A program made the position numbers and the translations under genes. The notes under the pieces are model-generated. The model ran no database searches. It saw only the letters and a program-made list of their open reading frames with translations, and was not told where the DNA came from. Below, piece by piece: positions 1 through 11,271 of a stretch of DNA of 64,000 bases. Source of the stretch: Triatoma infestans. Taxonomy: Eukaryota; Arthropoda; Insecta; Hemiptera; Reduviidae. Position 1 is the stretch's first letter; the number at the start of each line of letters is the position of its first letter. Location of the stretch: the NCBI GenBank assembly GCA_011037195.1, contig JAAEAF010014818.1:50894-114893 (forward strand). Direction: 5' to 3'.

Positions 1-110
1 CTGGGCAGTGTTGTCTGTAGCTAGAGAACAGTGCTTGGAGGCCGGCAGTGTACTGGGAAGACTCCGGGAAGCACAATAGATCGCAGTGCAATAATCCCCT
101 ACAACAATCT
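1..110 (+). repeat. SINE S1 tail, truncated by window edge
   Basis: The start matches the body of the tRNA-derived SINE called S1 here (best copy 57060-57285): the stretch around GAGGCCGGCAGTG is shared. It is followed by a module (GCACAATAGATCGCAGTGC, about 71-90) that recurs as part of a hairpin at 26507-26600. The tRNA-like head lies outside the window. Confidence 0.6.
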
Positions 111-212
111 AATGTCGTTCGCATAGGAATCTTCTCACCGCTATACCGATAAGTTTGCCTCGAAAAAAAAGAGAAAAATGTTATATATAGATATATATGT
201 AATATATATATA

Positions 213-415
213 TTATTGGGGCGGGTGTTGGTGTAGTGGTTATGAGCACGGACTTGTAAGTGGGACGACCCCAGTTCGAGTCCAGCGTATAACTGCTAAA
301 TTTTATATTTGTTTAAAAAATGTTAATAGTAAAGTAGGTGCTTCCGCCCCCGTCCGCGACCTAATTTGGTAGTTGGACGTTAAGCCCGCCTGAAAAAATA
401 GGCATTACTTTTAGT
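213..415 (+). repeat. tRNA-derived SINE S2, copy 1
   Basis: An A-box-like GTGTAGTGGTTATGAGC and a B-box-like AGTTCGAGTCC are spaced as in RNA polymerase III promoters. They are followed by a non-tRNA body ending near GGCATTACTT. A second copy in the same orientation lies at 11272-11456 and matches over nearly its whole length, including the GTAGGTGCTTCCGCC stretch. The head recurs inverted at 437-475. The short ORF across it is not a gene. Confidence 0.75.
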
Positions 416-436
416 TTCACAGTAAAAATATCTTTA

Positions 437-475
437 AGTGCTCATAACCACTACACCAACACCGCCCCTACTGTG
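437..475 (-). repeat. SINE S2 head fragment, inverted
   Basis: The reverse complement reproduces the A-box region of the copy starting at 213 with one base missing in the G run. The two copies could pair to form a hairpin about 250 bp long. No body or tail is present. Confidence 0.7.
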
Positions 476-959
476 AAACTGATCTTGTACAAATATATAT
501 ATTTATCAGCAAACACTTTACAAAATATAAACTTCTAATTTATCACTTCTAGCACATTATTTTAAACAATTTCATTAAACTTTAGCAAGTTATGGATAAC
601 TTTTAGCAATTTCATTCCAATCTTATTTAATTAATTGAAAAGCGACAATACGATCATTTCTTTCAACCACTGAATATTAAAAGTACAACAAATTTAGAAT
701 AATTGTTACATTGTAGAAAAATAGCTACATTAGACTAAGGAGCATAGTGCGACGACATTCATTATACGAGTTCAAGTAACGAGCTAGAATTGAAGCAGCT
801 GAAAGAATGTGTGAAAGCACTTCTTCACTCAAGTGTTCAGTATTCACCTTTTTAGTGCAGTCTTTTTTTAGCAATTTAGAAGGCAAATAGTTTTTATAAA
901 TTGTTTAGATAGGTTATAGAATAGGTTATGTCAAAAATTTTATAACTGCAAGATCTAAA
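476..959. other. AT-rich stretch, nothing recognised
   Basis: No ORF, RNA or repeat match was seen here beyond low-complexity A/T runs. Confidence 0.5.
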
Positions 960-1206
960 TTTTTTTTTTTTTTTTTGTAATTTGAGTCGCGTCAACATCT
1001 ATGGTCATTGGCGCCCGGAGCCTTCTCAGTGCACTGCCGGCCTCCGGACAGTGTTCCTTCGTTACAAACAATACTGTCCATCACCGAACAGTGAGCTGTA
1101 GAGGCTCCTAGGAAGAAAAAATTTAAGGGCAGCACAGCCGGAGTCGGATCCGGGTCCTCCGCGTGTGAAGTCCAGTACGCTAACCACTTAGCTATTCTCC
1201 TCCCTA
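960..1206 (-). repeat. SINE S1, full-length diverged copy
   Basis: On minus this reads a tRNA-like head (near 1150-1206), then the S1 body (GAGGCCGGCAGTGCACTG type), ending at a run of 17 T on plus (960-976), which is the poly-A tail. Its orientation and tail identify it as a retroposed SINE. The minus ORF at 992-1252 is only an open frame through the element. Confidence 0.75.
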
Positions 1207-2196
1207 TTCTAAATAATTTAAAGATTATTATACAAAGTAGTACTGCTGTCATGTAATATAATTTTGATTGATTATTAAATTTATAATCAACAATTAAAAT
1301 TTATTTATTGTATTCCCTTATGAAAGAAAGGAAACGTTGATCCATTATTATAATTATGTAGTAAATGTAACATTATATTATGTTACATTAAACTCTGTTA
1401 AATGAAATTTGATATAAAATTTTAATATTTAAAAACAATTTTATTATAAAGGAAGTAATCAATATAGCAAAATGTAATTATGAAATAAATAATTATATTT
1501 TTTGGTGCCTTCTCTTGATCTTTGATTTAAACGAATAGGTTACACACTACCCACTTTATTGACTAATAGTTCCTTTATTTATATTGATTTCCTTCCTAAA
1601 ATTTCGGTCTTGTTCTGGCCATTTTGAAAGGGTGAATTCAGCATTATCCAACGCTTCAAACATTTGAAATGTAGTTGGTGATGTTGTGTGTTTGTAAGTA
1701 TTGTAGCACGAGCGGTTTTGTAAAGGGGAGTGTGTATGTTTAAGATAGTGATAGACGTATTAGACATAGAGAATAAGAACCACTTTTAAATAAATAATTT
1801 AACTATATATTAGATTAGTCACTTTACAAGGTAATTATAATTATCCAATTAACTAATAAATGCACTGAATGAATTATTTAGTGGGAAGGTTGATTTAACT
1901 AAAAGTTTACACTTAAACTGGCACTGATGCTAATACAGCGATTCCTGGAGGCAAGTGTTCTAGTTCAATGTCTAATTCAGACTGTCTTGAAAGAATGTTC
2001 TCTCTTGGTAGTTCAAATCCTCTCATTTGAGAAAGGAAGAACACAAATGTGACTAAGTTCTATGAACTCTTTTGTAACGGTGTCTTCTACCTGGATGCAC
2101 CCTTTTTGCCAGCCCTTTTTGAGAGCGAGCTTGCATTTTTCTCTCAAATCATAATTTTTCTTCAAATAAAATAGATATAATTTCTGGCATCCATCA
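1207..2196. other. AT-rich stretch, nothing recognised
   Basis: Only short ORFs with no recognisable motif occur here. I see no repeat shared with the rest of the window. Confidence 0.45.
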
Positions 2197-2402
2197 CATT
2201 TCATAAATTTAACTTAGTTTTTATTGCTCTAGGAACATTTGTTATACTGCATTATTTCATATAGAAAATAATATGCTCTATATTTTAATATTAATATGCT
2301 CCAAATACTAATATGGAACAAAAACTTATAAAAATAAAAAATAGTGCAATATAACAAGTGTTCCTTGTGCAATAAGAACTAAGTTAAATTTATGAAATAT
2401 GT
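2197..2402. repeat. inverted repeat, about 58-bp arms
   Basis: The left arm (about 2197-2255, from CATTTCATAAATTTAACTTAG) is the near-perfect reverse complement of the right arm (about 2343-2402). The spacer of about 90 bp is AT-rich. It is probably a small foldback or MITE. No clear target duplication was found. Confidence 0.65.
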
Positions 2403-2502
2403 GAAACGTAGTATAATACTTATAAATTTAACACTCAGTGTGCGAGTGTGAAACGTAAGTTTGCTCTGTGCGAGTCTGTGTTGTCACACTGTCTAAAAAA
2501 CG

Positions 2503-2540
2503 CTTCCTGAAGATGGGCGAACCCCCGAAACCGGTCGATG
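2503..2540 (+). ncRNA. hammerhead-like motif, family 1
   Basis: CTGAAGA (2507-2513), one extra T (2514), a stem II with GGG (2515-2517) and a C run, then GAAA (2527-2530), a palindromic ACC/GGT stem III and C at the cleavage position (2536). GATG (2537-2540) pairs with upstream CTTC imperfectly (one U-U mismatch). The conserved hammerhead core CUGANGA...GAAA is intact. Downstream sequence matches the other family 1 copies. Confidence 0.55.
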
Positions 2541-2619
2541 ACCACAAAATGAAGCAGGCTACCACGAAAAATGTCTCTGATGATAAGACCGAAAGTTTGG
2601 GAAATAAAGCATAATAAAT

Positions 2620-4116
2620 AAAAGGAATCTACTAGTCAATAAACTGTATAACTATATATATGATAAGTTTAATTTTGTTGCAATTAAAACAATAGGGAAT
2701 CGTAAGATTTATATAACTTTTATCGTGATATAATATTCTTTGATATATGAGCAATAAATGCTAAGAATATTTTATTAGATCCAAGGAAATTACAATTTAA
2801 CTTAAATAAACTAAACCCAGGAAAGTATTAAAATAAATATTTAAATGATGGTCTAATTTCCAAGATGGAAATTATGTAAAAGCAATATTTAGTTCAGGAA
2901 AACTTTAAATGATTGAACCATTGTAAAGCACAAGTTTAATTGAACTATAATAATTATAAATTGCTTTCTGAATTGAATATAGTTTAATGATTGTATTAAA
3001 CAAGCAACAATTTCTAGTACTACGTTATCGTAATTATGACAAAATTAATTTTCATTGCTCTAGCAATTATGAGTAAGTTTATTTGATTTAAATATAATTA
3101 AATGACTAATCAATGAATAAAAATTTTTAACATAAAGGATAAAAAGTAAATAATAAATATTATTAAATAAATGTAATTAATCCATAAATAATTAACAGCA
3201 CTGCCTAGAAATATTTACCGTGTTGAGTTAAGGCTCTTTCATTGTAATCTGCTTTACCCCATTCTCCTTCTCATCCTTCTCGCCGACAAATTGCTGCCCT
3301 TCATCACCGCAGACTATAATCTTATCTGTAGATAGATGCTAGGAAACTAACACACCTTCCATCATCAACTGTTCTCATCATTGCCTCTACTACAATATTC
3401 CGCTCTGTATAACTCAATAGTTACTTAACCACACCTTGCTCTTCCCTTTTAACCAAGATACACAGCAATCTCATTCAGTCTCTATCAATCTAACCTTCTC
3501 TAACCATGAATTGTGCTATCATAATACTGAAATACATGCATTTAACCTTTCCTTTACCAACTCTGAAAATTAAACAACAGTTGTTGTAGACCAAACTGTG
3601 TACTTTGTTAATAATTTACCCAGTTTTACAGTTTATAATTCATTTTTAGAGGAGCATATTCAGGGTGTACTAGAAGTGTGGCACAAACTATATAATCGAT
3701 TCTTATGTATTGATATTTGTAATCAAATATTTCCTAAATCATTGATTTGCTCCAAATAACTATTAACTTGAATTAATTATTGTCATTTTCATGAAGAAGT
3801 ATAGCATATTTTAAAGTTGAAGAATAGCGTAGAATTGCAGTATGAGAAATAAGGACACATTTGAAGCATTAAACATTTTTTTTTAATATTCTAGTCTGGT
3901 AGACAATGCTTTTTCTATCTTCCTTAAAACGATGAGAAGGAATGTTATGATGAGCTCTTAGAACACGGCAATTACTTTGTGTTTAAAGCATTTTTTTAAA
4001 TGACTGAATCCTTCATTCTATCAAATGGACACTTTTTACCCACCAAATTAAAAAAACCTATTTTAAATAAAGATAATATTTTGTTCAAGTAATTAAACCT
4101 TTTCAACCATATAAAT
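2620..4116. other. AT-rich stretch with pyrimidine-rich tract
   Basis: Mostly AT-rich. At 3225-3540 the plus strand is rich in C and T and less AT-rich than its surroundings, which may be a decayed element, but I found no domain. No coding evidence. Confidence 0.4.
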
Positions 4117-4419
4117 TACGGCAAAACATTCCACGAACATTTAACATCCACACACAAAATTTTCACAAAATTACAGCAGGGCAATCTTTGTATAGACCTA
4201 AATAAATGTACCTTCTTCAAAGAATAATGCAAATATTTGGGCTATACATTGAGCAAAAAAGGCATTTCTCTAAATCATGACAAACTAAAAGCAGTAGAAA
4301 ACTATCCGATTCCGAAAAAATTAAAAGATGTTAGAGCATTTTTAGGATTTGTAGCTTTCTACCGCAAATTTATATATAATTTTGCTGAAATAGCCAAACC
4401 TAATTTCTCACCTCATTAA
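4117..4419 (+). pseudogene. Ty3/gypsy reverse transcriptase fragment
   Basis: One frame from 4117 reads YGKTFHEHL, LNKCTFF, then after one stop (TAA near 4225) YLGYTLSKKGISL, KAVENYPIP, VRAFLGF and YRKFIYNFAEIAKP. This series is diagnostic of the C-terminal RT/connection region of Ty3/gypsy pol, downstream of the YxDD motif. It corresponds to about 100 residues of a polyprotein that normally exceeds 1000. The catalytic aspartates, protease, integrase and LTRs are absent. The match breaks off inside the hairpin at 4397-4470. It is a dead fragment. Confidence 0.85.
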
Positions 4420-4470
4420 CTCCATTATATTGGCTATAATGGAGTTGATGAGGAGAGAAATTAGGTTTGA
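4397..4470. repeat. 74-bp palindrome at the end of the gypsy fragment
   Basis: AAACCTAATTTCTC and about 16 following bases are repeated in inverted order after a 5-bp spacer (TTGGC), with one mismatched base per arm. The left arm is the end of the gypsy coding match, so the right arm is an inverted duplication of the fragment's last 30 or so bases. Confidence 0.8.
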
Positions 4471-4679
4471 TTAATTAGACGACATACGAGTATGAAGACA
4501 CTGATATAATATAGCTATAAGTTTACACAAACTGCACTGGACTTGTAATGATTTCATAGAATAAAAGGTAAGAGTAGAGATATGACACGATGCGATGTAT
4601 GGTTAAATCTGAAAGATAGATATCTAGATAGATGTCGTTAGGTAGATTCTCACTGGCTTATATACAGGTTCTCCCACTC

Positions 4680-5586
4680 TAGCCTGCTTAAGTCAGAGAG
4701 TCCTTCTCTCTCTTGCCATTTCATTATTTTTATTGGAGTAGGATCGATAGCGGCAACTGTTGGAATTTGCTTGTTACGGTGTGCATAGAAATAGATTCGA
4801 TTGCTGTGTTGCGTATTGCATATTGAAGTGATTCAACTAGTTGGTCTTTGCGGTTAGAAATTTGGGGATTAATCGACAATTGGTCATCAAGTAACGACCT
4901 GAATTTCTTCCAGTCCACCCCTTTAAAATTAAACACATCTCTAGGCTGGTCCAGACTCACTTTTTCTGTTACATGTAAGATAACTGGATTATGATCAGAT
5001 GAAAGTGCGCAATGAGTGGAAGATACTACTTAATATGGAAAAATTTTCGGTAGTGCTAAGTCAAGAACCCTTGGCCGAGCATTACAACGGTCCGGATAAT
5101 AAGTTGGCATGTCCGTAGCTACAATCATAAAATTAAGTTTAAATGATAGCTCACACAAAGATTTTCCATTTCTGTTATGACAAAAGCAGTTCCATGCGGT
5201 GTGCTTAGCATTAAGATCTCCTAATATAATTACATGCTTGTGCAGACTTAGCATAGTGCGCAGATCATTAACATCTAGCCTACAGGATGGTGAAAGATAA
5301 GCAGAAATAATTAAGTATCAAAGCGATCAAACTGAACTACAGTACCAATGGCTATTACAGAATTTAGTGAAGGCAGCACAACAGGATAGTGTTTAATGTT
5401 ATTCTTAATTAAAATAGCAACGCCTCTACCAGGGACATTTCTATAAGATACATAACCATGAGATTTGAGTTTATGCTTACTTTTTAACAAAGTTTCATTA
5501 AGTGCAATTATATCTATTTTGTATTTACTGACATAATGTGAAAATTCTAAAATTTTGTTAATGATTGATCTTGAGTTCCAGCACAT
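4680..5586 (-). pseudogene. Jockey/I-type LINE ORF2, endonuclease part
   Basis: Minus-strand pieces in order: CWNSRSIINKILEF with DIIALNETLL (5586-5311, start of the apurinic endonuclease with its catalytic E), GRGVAILIKN, then VIILGDLNAKHTAWNC (5254-5030, the GDxN motif), followed by a linker with FKGVDWKKFRSLL (4960-4730). These are the hallmarks of the APE endonuclease of Jockey/I-clade LINEs. Stops and frame changes separate the pieces. It follows ORF1 (5603-6844) on the same strand. The reverse transcriptase expected next is missing, so the copy stops about 250 residues into ORF2. That is unusual, because LINEs normally lose their 5' end. Confidence 0.85.
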
Positions 5587-5602
5587 TATTTGGTTTTAGA
5601 AA

Positions 5603-6844
5603 TCATATTAAATGAAAAATAAAATCAGCAATGACGCTTACTTTACTTATTGCGTCAGGAGCTAACTTTAATTTTTCTATACTGCTCTTTGCTTGCAGAA
5701 AAAAGTTCTTTAAGTTAAGGGAAGATAACAGAGATTTAACTTCATACATTAAACTAAGTAAGGAGAATTCAGAAGAGTCGCTACAGAAGTCATCAGGAGC
5801 AGTCACACCCCATGCAGACGAAGGCAATTTTTTGGAAGATTGACTATTGTTACGTGCAGCAGTGCCCCATGCGAAAGTGGGAGGAGAACCTTGATATGAT
5901 TTTGGAAGTGACGAGAAGTCAGAAGAATTCATCTGGAACGCAGGCTTAGAAAGTGATTTACTCAGTTGTGCTCGTTGTGGTTGCGATTTGATGTGTTTTT
6001 GTAGTCCATAACAATTATTATGATTTGCAGTGTGACTACCACTACAGTTCACACATACCGGCGGATGATCTGGTAGGATTTTACACTCTTCTGTTAGGTG
6101 GTCACCAGTGCATTTAAGACATTTTGACTTGCGATAGCAATTTTTCGCTATATGGTTGAATGAATGACACCTATAACATTGTGTAACGCCAGAAAAGTTT
6201 TTGTAACGCTCCCGAGAGATGATACAGCTACATATCTTGTTATTAACAACAACTTCCTTAGTATTTATATTTTTACCGAAAGTCACTATAAAAAACGGGT
6301 ATTTTATGATTTTCCCTGTTAAGTCTTTTTTTGTCATCAGGGACACTTTAGTTGCTGGCATGTTTTTTTCTGCTAAGTCTTGGATTATTTCTTCACATTT
6401 ACGTTAGGTGGTAAGTTTCTAAGTATTAAAGTGTGGTTGATTTCATCTTTAGGTGTGTAGAAATTATATTCAAGGCAGATGCCACTTCGCTTATAATTTT
6501 GTCATAGTCTACTTTACATTTTGTAAAAAGTATTAACCTATTGCTCCTAAATTTCACGTCGAACTCTTTTTTACATGCAGCTTTTAAATTTTTGAGTGCC
6601 TCAGAATGTTTTTTAATGTAACTATATACCACAGTGGGTAGTATTTTAACATTTTTTTTTCAAAGTATGAATTTTATTGGTTGCATTGGGCTGAGGGTTA
6701 GTGTGCTGGTCCATGCTTTCTATGTCGGTAAGTGGCTCAAAATTATTGGCAGTACTAACGGTAATTTGAAAAGCAGTATCAGTTTTACGTTTTTTTTCAT
6801 TTTCAGAATTGAAGATTCCGACTCTTCATTAATTTTGTCGGCCA
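5603..6844 (-). pseudogene. Jockey-type LINE ORF1, gag-like, three zinc knuckles
   Basis: The longest open part (252 codons, 6361-5603) holds three tandem CCHC-type knuckles: C62-C65-H70-C75, C81-C84-H88-C93 and C103-C106-H110-C117, typical of Jockey/TRAS gag-like nucleic-acid-binding proteins. Upstream, 6632-6426 gives the RRM-like region (SNRLILFTKCKVDYDKI). The likely original start is the ATG at 6844, with a frameshift in A-rich sequence soon after (FEPLTDIESMDQ lies in another frame). The product would coat element RNA. Stops and shifts make it a pseudogene. The plus ORFs 5631-5843, 6219-6407 and 6634-6942 are shadows. The 5' end of the element may lie near 6900. Confidence 0.85.
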
Positions 6845-6949
6845 TAATTATTGTTGGTGAAATGCCACTAAGTGGTATTTTACTTATTCAACACCACTGG
6901 TATTTAAAGAAAATAAAAATGAAAATGAAGAAAAAGAAATAAAAAAAAA

Positions 6950-7929
6950 TTAAATTAAAATAAAATGAATTAGAAATTGAAGAATAAAGTTTTATACTGT
7001 AACACAAAGTTGCAACAGATAAACAGTTCAAAATATATGCTCTTAGTATAGAAACACTAGACATGTGAACACGACTAATGTCAATACAATATTGATTTTA
7101 AATAATTTTAAGTAAATGTGTAAGGTGGAAATAAGAAAGCTGTTTAAATGTGACTCATGCACCCTCATTATTCTGTTTTTGTTTTGTTTAATACCTACAG
7201 AATAAAATTTTTGAAAAGGAGTTAAGTCTTCTCATAACTATTCTCATTAATAATTTACTAATAACATAATATACATTAAACATAAACAGGCTACAAATTA
7301 ATGATTTTGTTTTGTATTCTGTTACAGGTGAGAAGATATTCTTTAGAAACCACTGAGTAAGTTCGAATTTACCCAGGTAGAGCTACCAATAGTGTTTAGC
7401 CGCTTTGAAGTAAATGTAAGAAAAAAATGAATAAATAATTGTTTATTCATTGCACTTTTTGTTATTGTTTATTTTGACAGAAGAATATTGTTCATTGAAC
7501 CATTCATAAGCAATTAAGACTACATAACTATTTTATTGCTTATAAGTTTTACATTTGTAAATGCAATGAATTACCCATTCATTCATTATTTTAGAATATA
7601 AATCATTTTAGAATTTTAAACGAAATGTACCTTAATGATTAAAAAAAATTAAATTAGGTATTAATTCAAACAGTGGACTTAATTTGATATATGCTGAAGA
7701 TACTGTATTACTGTCATTTTCAGTTTTTTGTATAAATTGCATTCTCAATATATTAAGTGATTTTGATAAAAGTAATTTTTTAACCGTTAATATATATATA
7801 AAAGTAAAACTATGTCATTTCATTTCATAAATTTACAGATCGCTGCCCCAATTAAAGGAGTTTTTTATTGTTAGTAACAATAATAAAATTGCAAATAATC
7901 ATATTGGTATTGTTGAATATGTTGATGGG
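6950..7929. other. AT-rich stretch, nothing recognised
   Basis: No coding potential or repeat shared with the rest of the window was seen. Average composition is very AT-rich. Confidence 0.45.
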
Positions 7930-8180
7930 TCCGCATTGCTGGATGATATCTGATATTTTATCTGTCGTAGCATGCATATGCATTTAGCTCCTGACCGGTT
8001 TCGGATTTCCATCGTCAGAGCAAATTCACCAAGTTCTTGTCAAGAGTTCACGTCAACCTAATGTTTCTGTTACACTCACATTTATTGGTTTGTTGGTTTA
8101 TATACATGTGAGAAGGTTATGATAACTCTCTACACGAACTTAGTGAATTTACTGTGACGAAGGATGAATGGATTTGATAA
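7930..8180. repeat. inverted pair carrying hammerhead-like family 2
   Basis: The left half (7960-8110) carries the motif on minus and continues into GCAAATTCACCAAGTTC. The right half (about 8125-8175) repeats part of this on the opposite strand (GAACTTAGTGAATTTACTG followed by a damaged core). A related left-type copy lies at 60760-60925. Confidence 0.65.
7988..8022 (-). ncRNA. hammerhead-like motif, family 2
   Basis: Read on minus: CTGACGA (8018-8012), an extra T (8011), stem II GGA-AA-TCC (8010-8003), GAAA (8002-7999), ACC/GGT stem III and C (7993). The flanking stem I has AG pairing with CT, a G-G mismatch, then A-U. Stem II and stem I sequences differ from family 1 while pairing is largely kept. 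Confidence 0.5.
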
Positions 8181-8689
8181 AAAAACTAATTAAATCAGAT
8201 TCCTGGCATACTAAATGTGTTTTATATGAATCTCTGGAAGAAGTGTTTGTATTTGCTTTATGTATTTATCTGGGGGTCTCAATATTCACATGTAATTGAA
8301 CGTGCCCATTTATTATTATTATTTTTCTTCTTTTTTTTTTAAGATTATTAAAGTTACCTTTAAGACATTTAGCGCATATATTAGAATTAGGCAGACTCGA
8401 ATTAAATATTAACACGAATTCTTGGTTTTTGGATACAGTTTTTAAATATGGGCAACTTTAGGCTACCAAAATTTTGTCTTATCAGATAAACTTTGTATAG
8501 TCACTCTCTAAAAAAAACCTTTTAATTGATTCTCTCATTTGGAAAGCTATCTGAAAAGTGTTGATAATGATCATATGATCAATCAAAGCTTGTCCACGAT
8601 TATTTATCATAAAGAAGATATACTAGAAAGTATTAACGAATAATTTCCTTAATTCAGACACTATGTTCAATGATCCTAATCTTCTCTTA

Positions 8690-9768
8690 TAAGAGGGTGG
8701 TTTGAAAAGTTCTCGGAATCACCGCTGGATGTCAGTGCTAGAGCAACGAGGTTCCCGCACAATAATCACCCATCCTTTGTGAGTGAACACGTGGCGCGTC
8801 AGTGCTCTTGCTGCAGGAGAGTGGTAGTGACGACTCTTTGTTGTTGTTCCCGCGTAGTGATTTGTGACAATGGAAAAAACTGAGATTCGAGCAGTGATTA
8901 AGTACTTTGTAAAGAAAGGTATGAAAGCAAAGGAAATTCATGCCGACTTTCAGAACACACTGGGGGACTCTGAATTGGGAATGAAAAAATTGTCGGCAAG
9001 ATGGGTGCCGCGGCTCTTGACATTGGACCATAAACGCACCAGATTGGAAATGTCCGAACAAAGTCTGGCCCGTTTTCAGCGCAACCAACAAGATTTTTTG
9101 CGCCGGTTTGTGACTACAGATGAAACTTGGGTCCACTACTATATCCCAGAGACAAAACAGCAGTCAAAGCAGTGGAAACATGCTGAGTCACCACCACCAA
9201 AGAAAGCAAAGGCAGTACGTTCGGCCGGAAAGGTCATGGCCTCAGTTTTCTGGGATGCAAAAGGCATTCTGCTGATAGATTATCTTCCTACTGGCCAAAC
9301 AATTACGGGGCAATACTATGCAAACCTCCTAGACCAACTACAGGAAAAGATACGCGAAAAAAGGCCTGGTTTGGCAAGGAAGAAAGTCATCTTTCATCAG
9401 GACAACGCCCGCCCGCACACAAGTGTTATTGCCATGGCAAAACTTCATGAACTGAGGTACGAATTGTTGCCACATCCACCTTATTCACCTGATTTGGCAC
9501 CATCAGACTTTCATCTCTTCCCCAAGCTGAAAATTTTCCTCGGTGGTGGACGGAGATTTCCTACAACGGAAGAACTGACAGCCGAATTGGAGAGGTACTT
9601 TGCAGGCCTGGAGGAATATCATTTTCGAGATGGGATAAAGGCATTGGAACATCGCTGGATCAAATGCATTAGTCTACAGGGAGACTATGTTGAAAAATAA
9701 AAGCAGTTCCACCGAGGTAAGACACTTCTTTCTAGTACATTCCGAGAAATTTTCAAACCACCCTCGTA
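8690..9768 (+). mobile_element. mariner transposon, both ends present
   Basis: Terminal inverted repeats of about 27 bp (GAGGGTGGTTTGAAAA then TTCTCGGAAT) bound the element: left 8693-8719, right 9740-9765, with one internal mismatch. TA dinucleotides at 8690-8691 and 9767-9768 are the expected mariner target duplication, giving an element of about 1075 bp, shorter than the usual 1.3 kb because of a deletion inside the gene. Near-identical ends and an open transposase frame suggest a relatively young insertion. Confidence 0.95.
8870..9700 (+). CDS. mariner transposase with internal N-terminal deletion
   Basis: 276 codons from ATG 8870 to TAA 9698-9700. The family catalyses cut-and-paste transposition into TA. 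Catalytic triad D84 (in TDETWVHYY), D178 (in FHQDNARPH) and D213 (in YSPDLAPSD) has 34 residues between the last two, the mariner D,D(34)D signature. WVPRLL, the linker WKHAESPPPKKAK and the terminal GDYVEK are typical. Mariner transposases are usually near 345 residues. Here residues 1-34 (first helix-turn-helix) join directly to ELGMKKLSARWVPRLL, so roughly 65-70 residues covering the second helix-turn-helix are gone in frame. DNA binding should be impaired while the catalytic domain looks complete. An upstream in-frame GTG (8864) is not needed. The minus ORF 8738-9136 is a shadow. Confidence 0.93.
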   Translation: MEKTEIRAVIKYFVKKGMKAKEIHADFQNTLGDSELGMKKLSARWVPRLLTLDHKRTRLEMSEQSLARFQRNQQDFLRRFVTTDETWVHYYIPETKQQSKQWKHAESPPPKKAKAVRSAGKVMASVFWDAKGILLIDYLPTGQTITGQYYANLLDQLQEKIREKRPGLARKKVIFHQDNARPHTSVIAMAKLHELRYELLPHPPYSPDLAPSDFHLFPKLKIFLGGGRRFPTTEELTAELERYFAGLEEYHFRDGIKALEHRWIKCISLQGDYVEK

Positions 9769-10920
9769 ATAGTCATTACAAGTTATTATGCCATCTTTTG
9801 GTTGTTAGACAATTATTTATTATTTAATTGTAACAATGAGAAAACTAAGGGTGTTATCTTAATTACATCTGGCCACTAAAAAGTATCACCGAATAATTTA
9901 TTGTACAAGCTGAAAGATATCAATTTTTTCCGATAAATTATATAAGTTATGTACTAACCCAAAATTTCGATAATTTAAATCACTTTTTATTCGAATGCCC
10001 CATTCTTTCTTTAATTTCAATTTTTATATAAATATAGTATGCGAATTAATGTATATGAACATTTAATTAAACAGGTTTTGAATGCTAATAAACTGAAAAA
10101 GATTAATGATATGTTACTGTAAGTTGTAAACAGTTTAAAAATAAGATCGCATTATTATTACAATAGTTATTGTTACATAGTTATTATTAAATTATTATCC
10201 ACTAAAACAAAGGAAAATAAAATTATATATTTATATATAATGAATTATTGAGAAAAGAATTCACTCATTAGTGAAACTGTCAAAGAAAAGCAGCTTACAC
10301 TTCATTCACCCCCCACAAGAACTTTCTTAAACAAGAAGATCACACAACAGTCGGCGCTTCAAGCGTTGAGGAGGATGTTCCTCGTTAGTATGAATGTGGC
10401 AAGTTGACTGAACTAAGGCGTGGAATTTCTCTAGCAAGATCTTATTGCTTCGGAAACATGTGGAACTAGATCACGGTGTAGTTACTATTTGACAGACAAA
10501 AAAAGGAGCGGATGCAAATTGAGGAAGTGTTTTTGATTGGAAGGATTGGATTCTATCAGATATTTGATGGTTTGGCTGAACCCCAAAGTTCCATTCCATA
10601 TGTCCAAACTGGTTTGACTCAATACTGAAATTTATAATATACAATTTGTACAGATAAGTCTTTTAGTTGTTTAGTGATATTGTTGATGTTAGACAAGAGT
10701 CGAAAGAGACGTTTCTATTGTCAAGTTCAGTTCTATCCGTTTAAATCTAGTATGAGGGTTCCACATTACTTACATCACAACTGATTTTGTTATGATTTAA
10801 TTTAGGGCAAATAAATGAAATTATTATTAACAGTCCAAGTTTGATTTGTTTATTGGACTTGAAAACTTTTACAAAATATGATGGTTAAAATTAAATGATA
10901 AAAAGTCCTTAATTTATATA
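9769..10920. other. AT-rich stretch, nothing assigned
   Basis: 10290-10600 is somewhat less AT-rich but contains no frame or motif I recognise. Confidence 0.4.
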
Positions 10921-10939
10921 AAATAACTTTATTACACAA

Positions 10940-10985
10940 TAATATGCTTTCGACTTGGGAGCCAGGTCGTTTTGAAGATGGATAC
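10940..10985 (-). ncRNA. possible hammerhead-like relic
   Basis: On minus, TTCAAAA is followed by one base, a stem-like GAC...GTC around GGCTCCCA, and GAAAGC. The spacing is that of the better copies, but the core is heavily changed. Weak. Confidence 0.25.
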
Positions 10986-11271
10986 ATATAAAATAAAATG
11001 CAAAACCACTAAAATAATAGTAGCCACACGAATAAAATAAATAAATTTCTACAAATATAATTATAATAAAGATAAAAGTATCAACAGAAATAATAATAAT
11101 AATGACAATAAATGTTGGAGATAATAAAATAACCCTACAGATAGGAAAACTGTATCTGAATTAATCTAGTAAGTACCTAATAACTTCGAAGTATTAAGCT
11201 GTTGACTGTATACATATAAATATTTTTATTTTCTCTTATTCCTGATTAGAATATTAATTTCGTATCAGATT

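Noticed and set aside
8738..9136. minus-strand ORF of 132 codons
   Set aside because: It lies antisense to the mariner transposase, shows no motif, and the plus frame has the catalytic triad.
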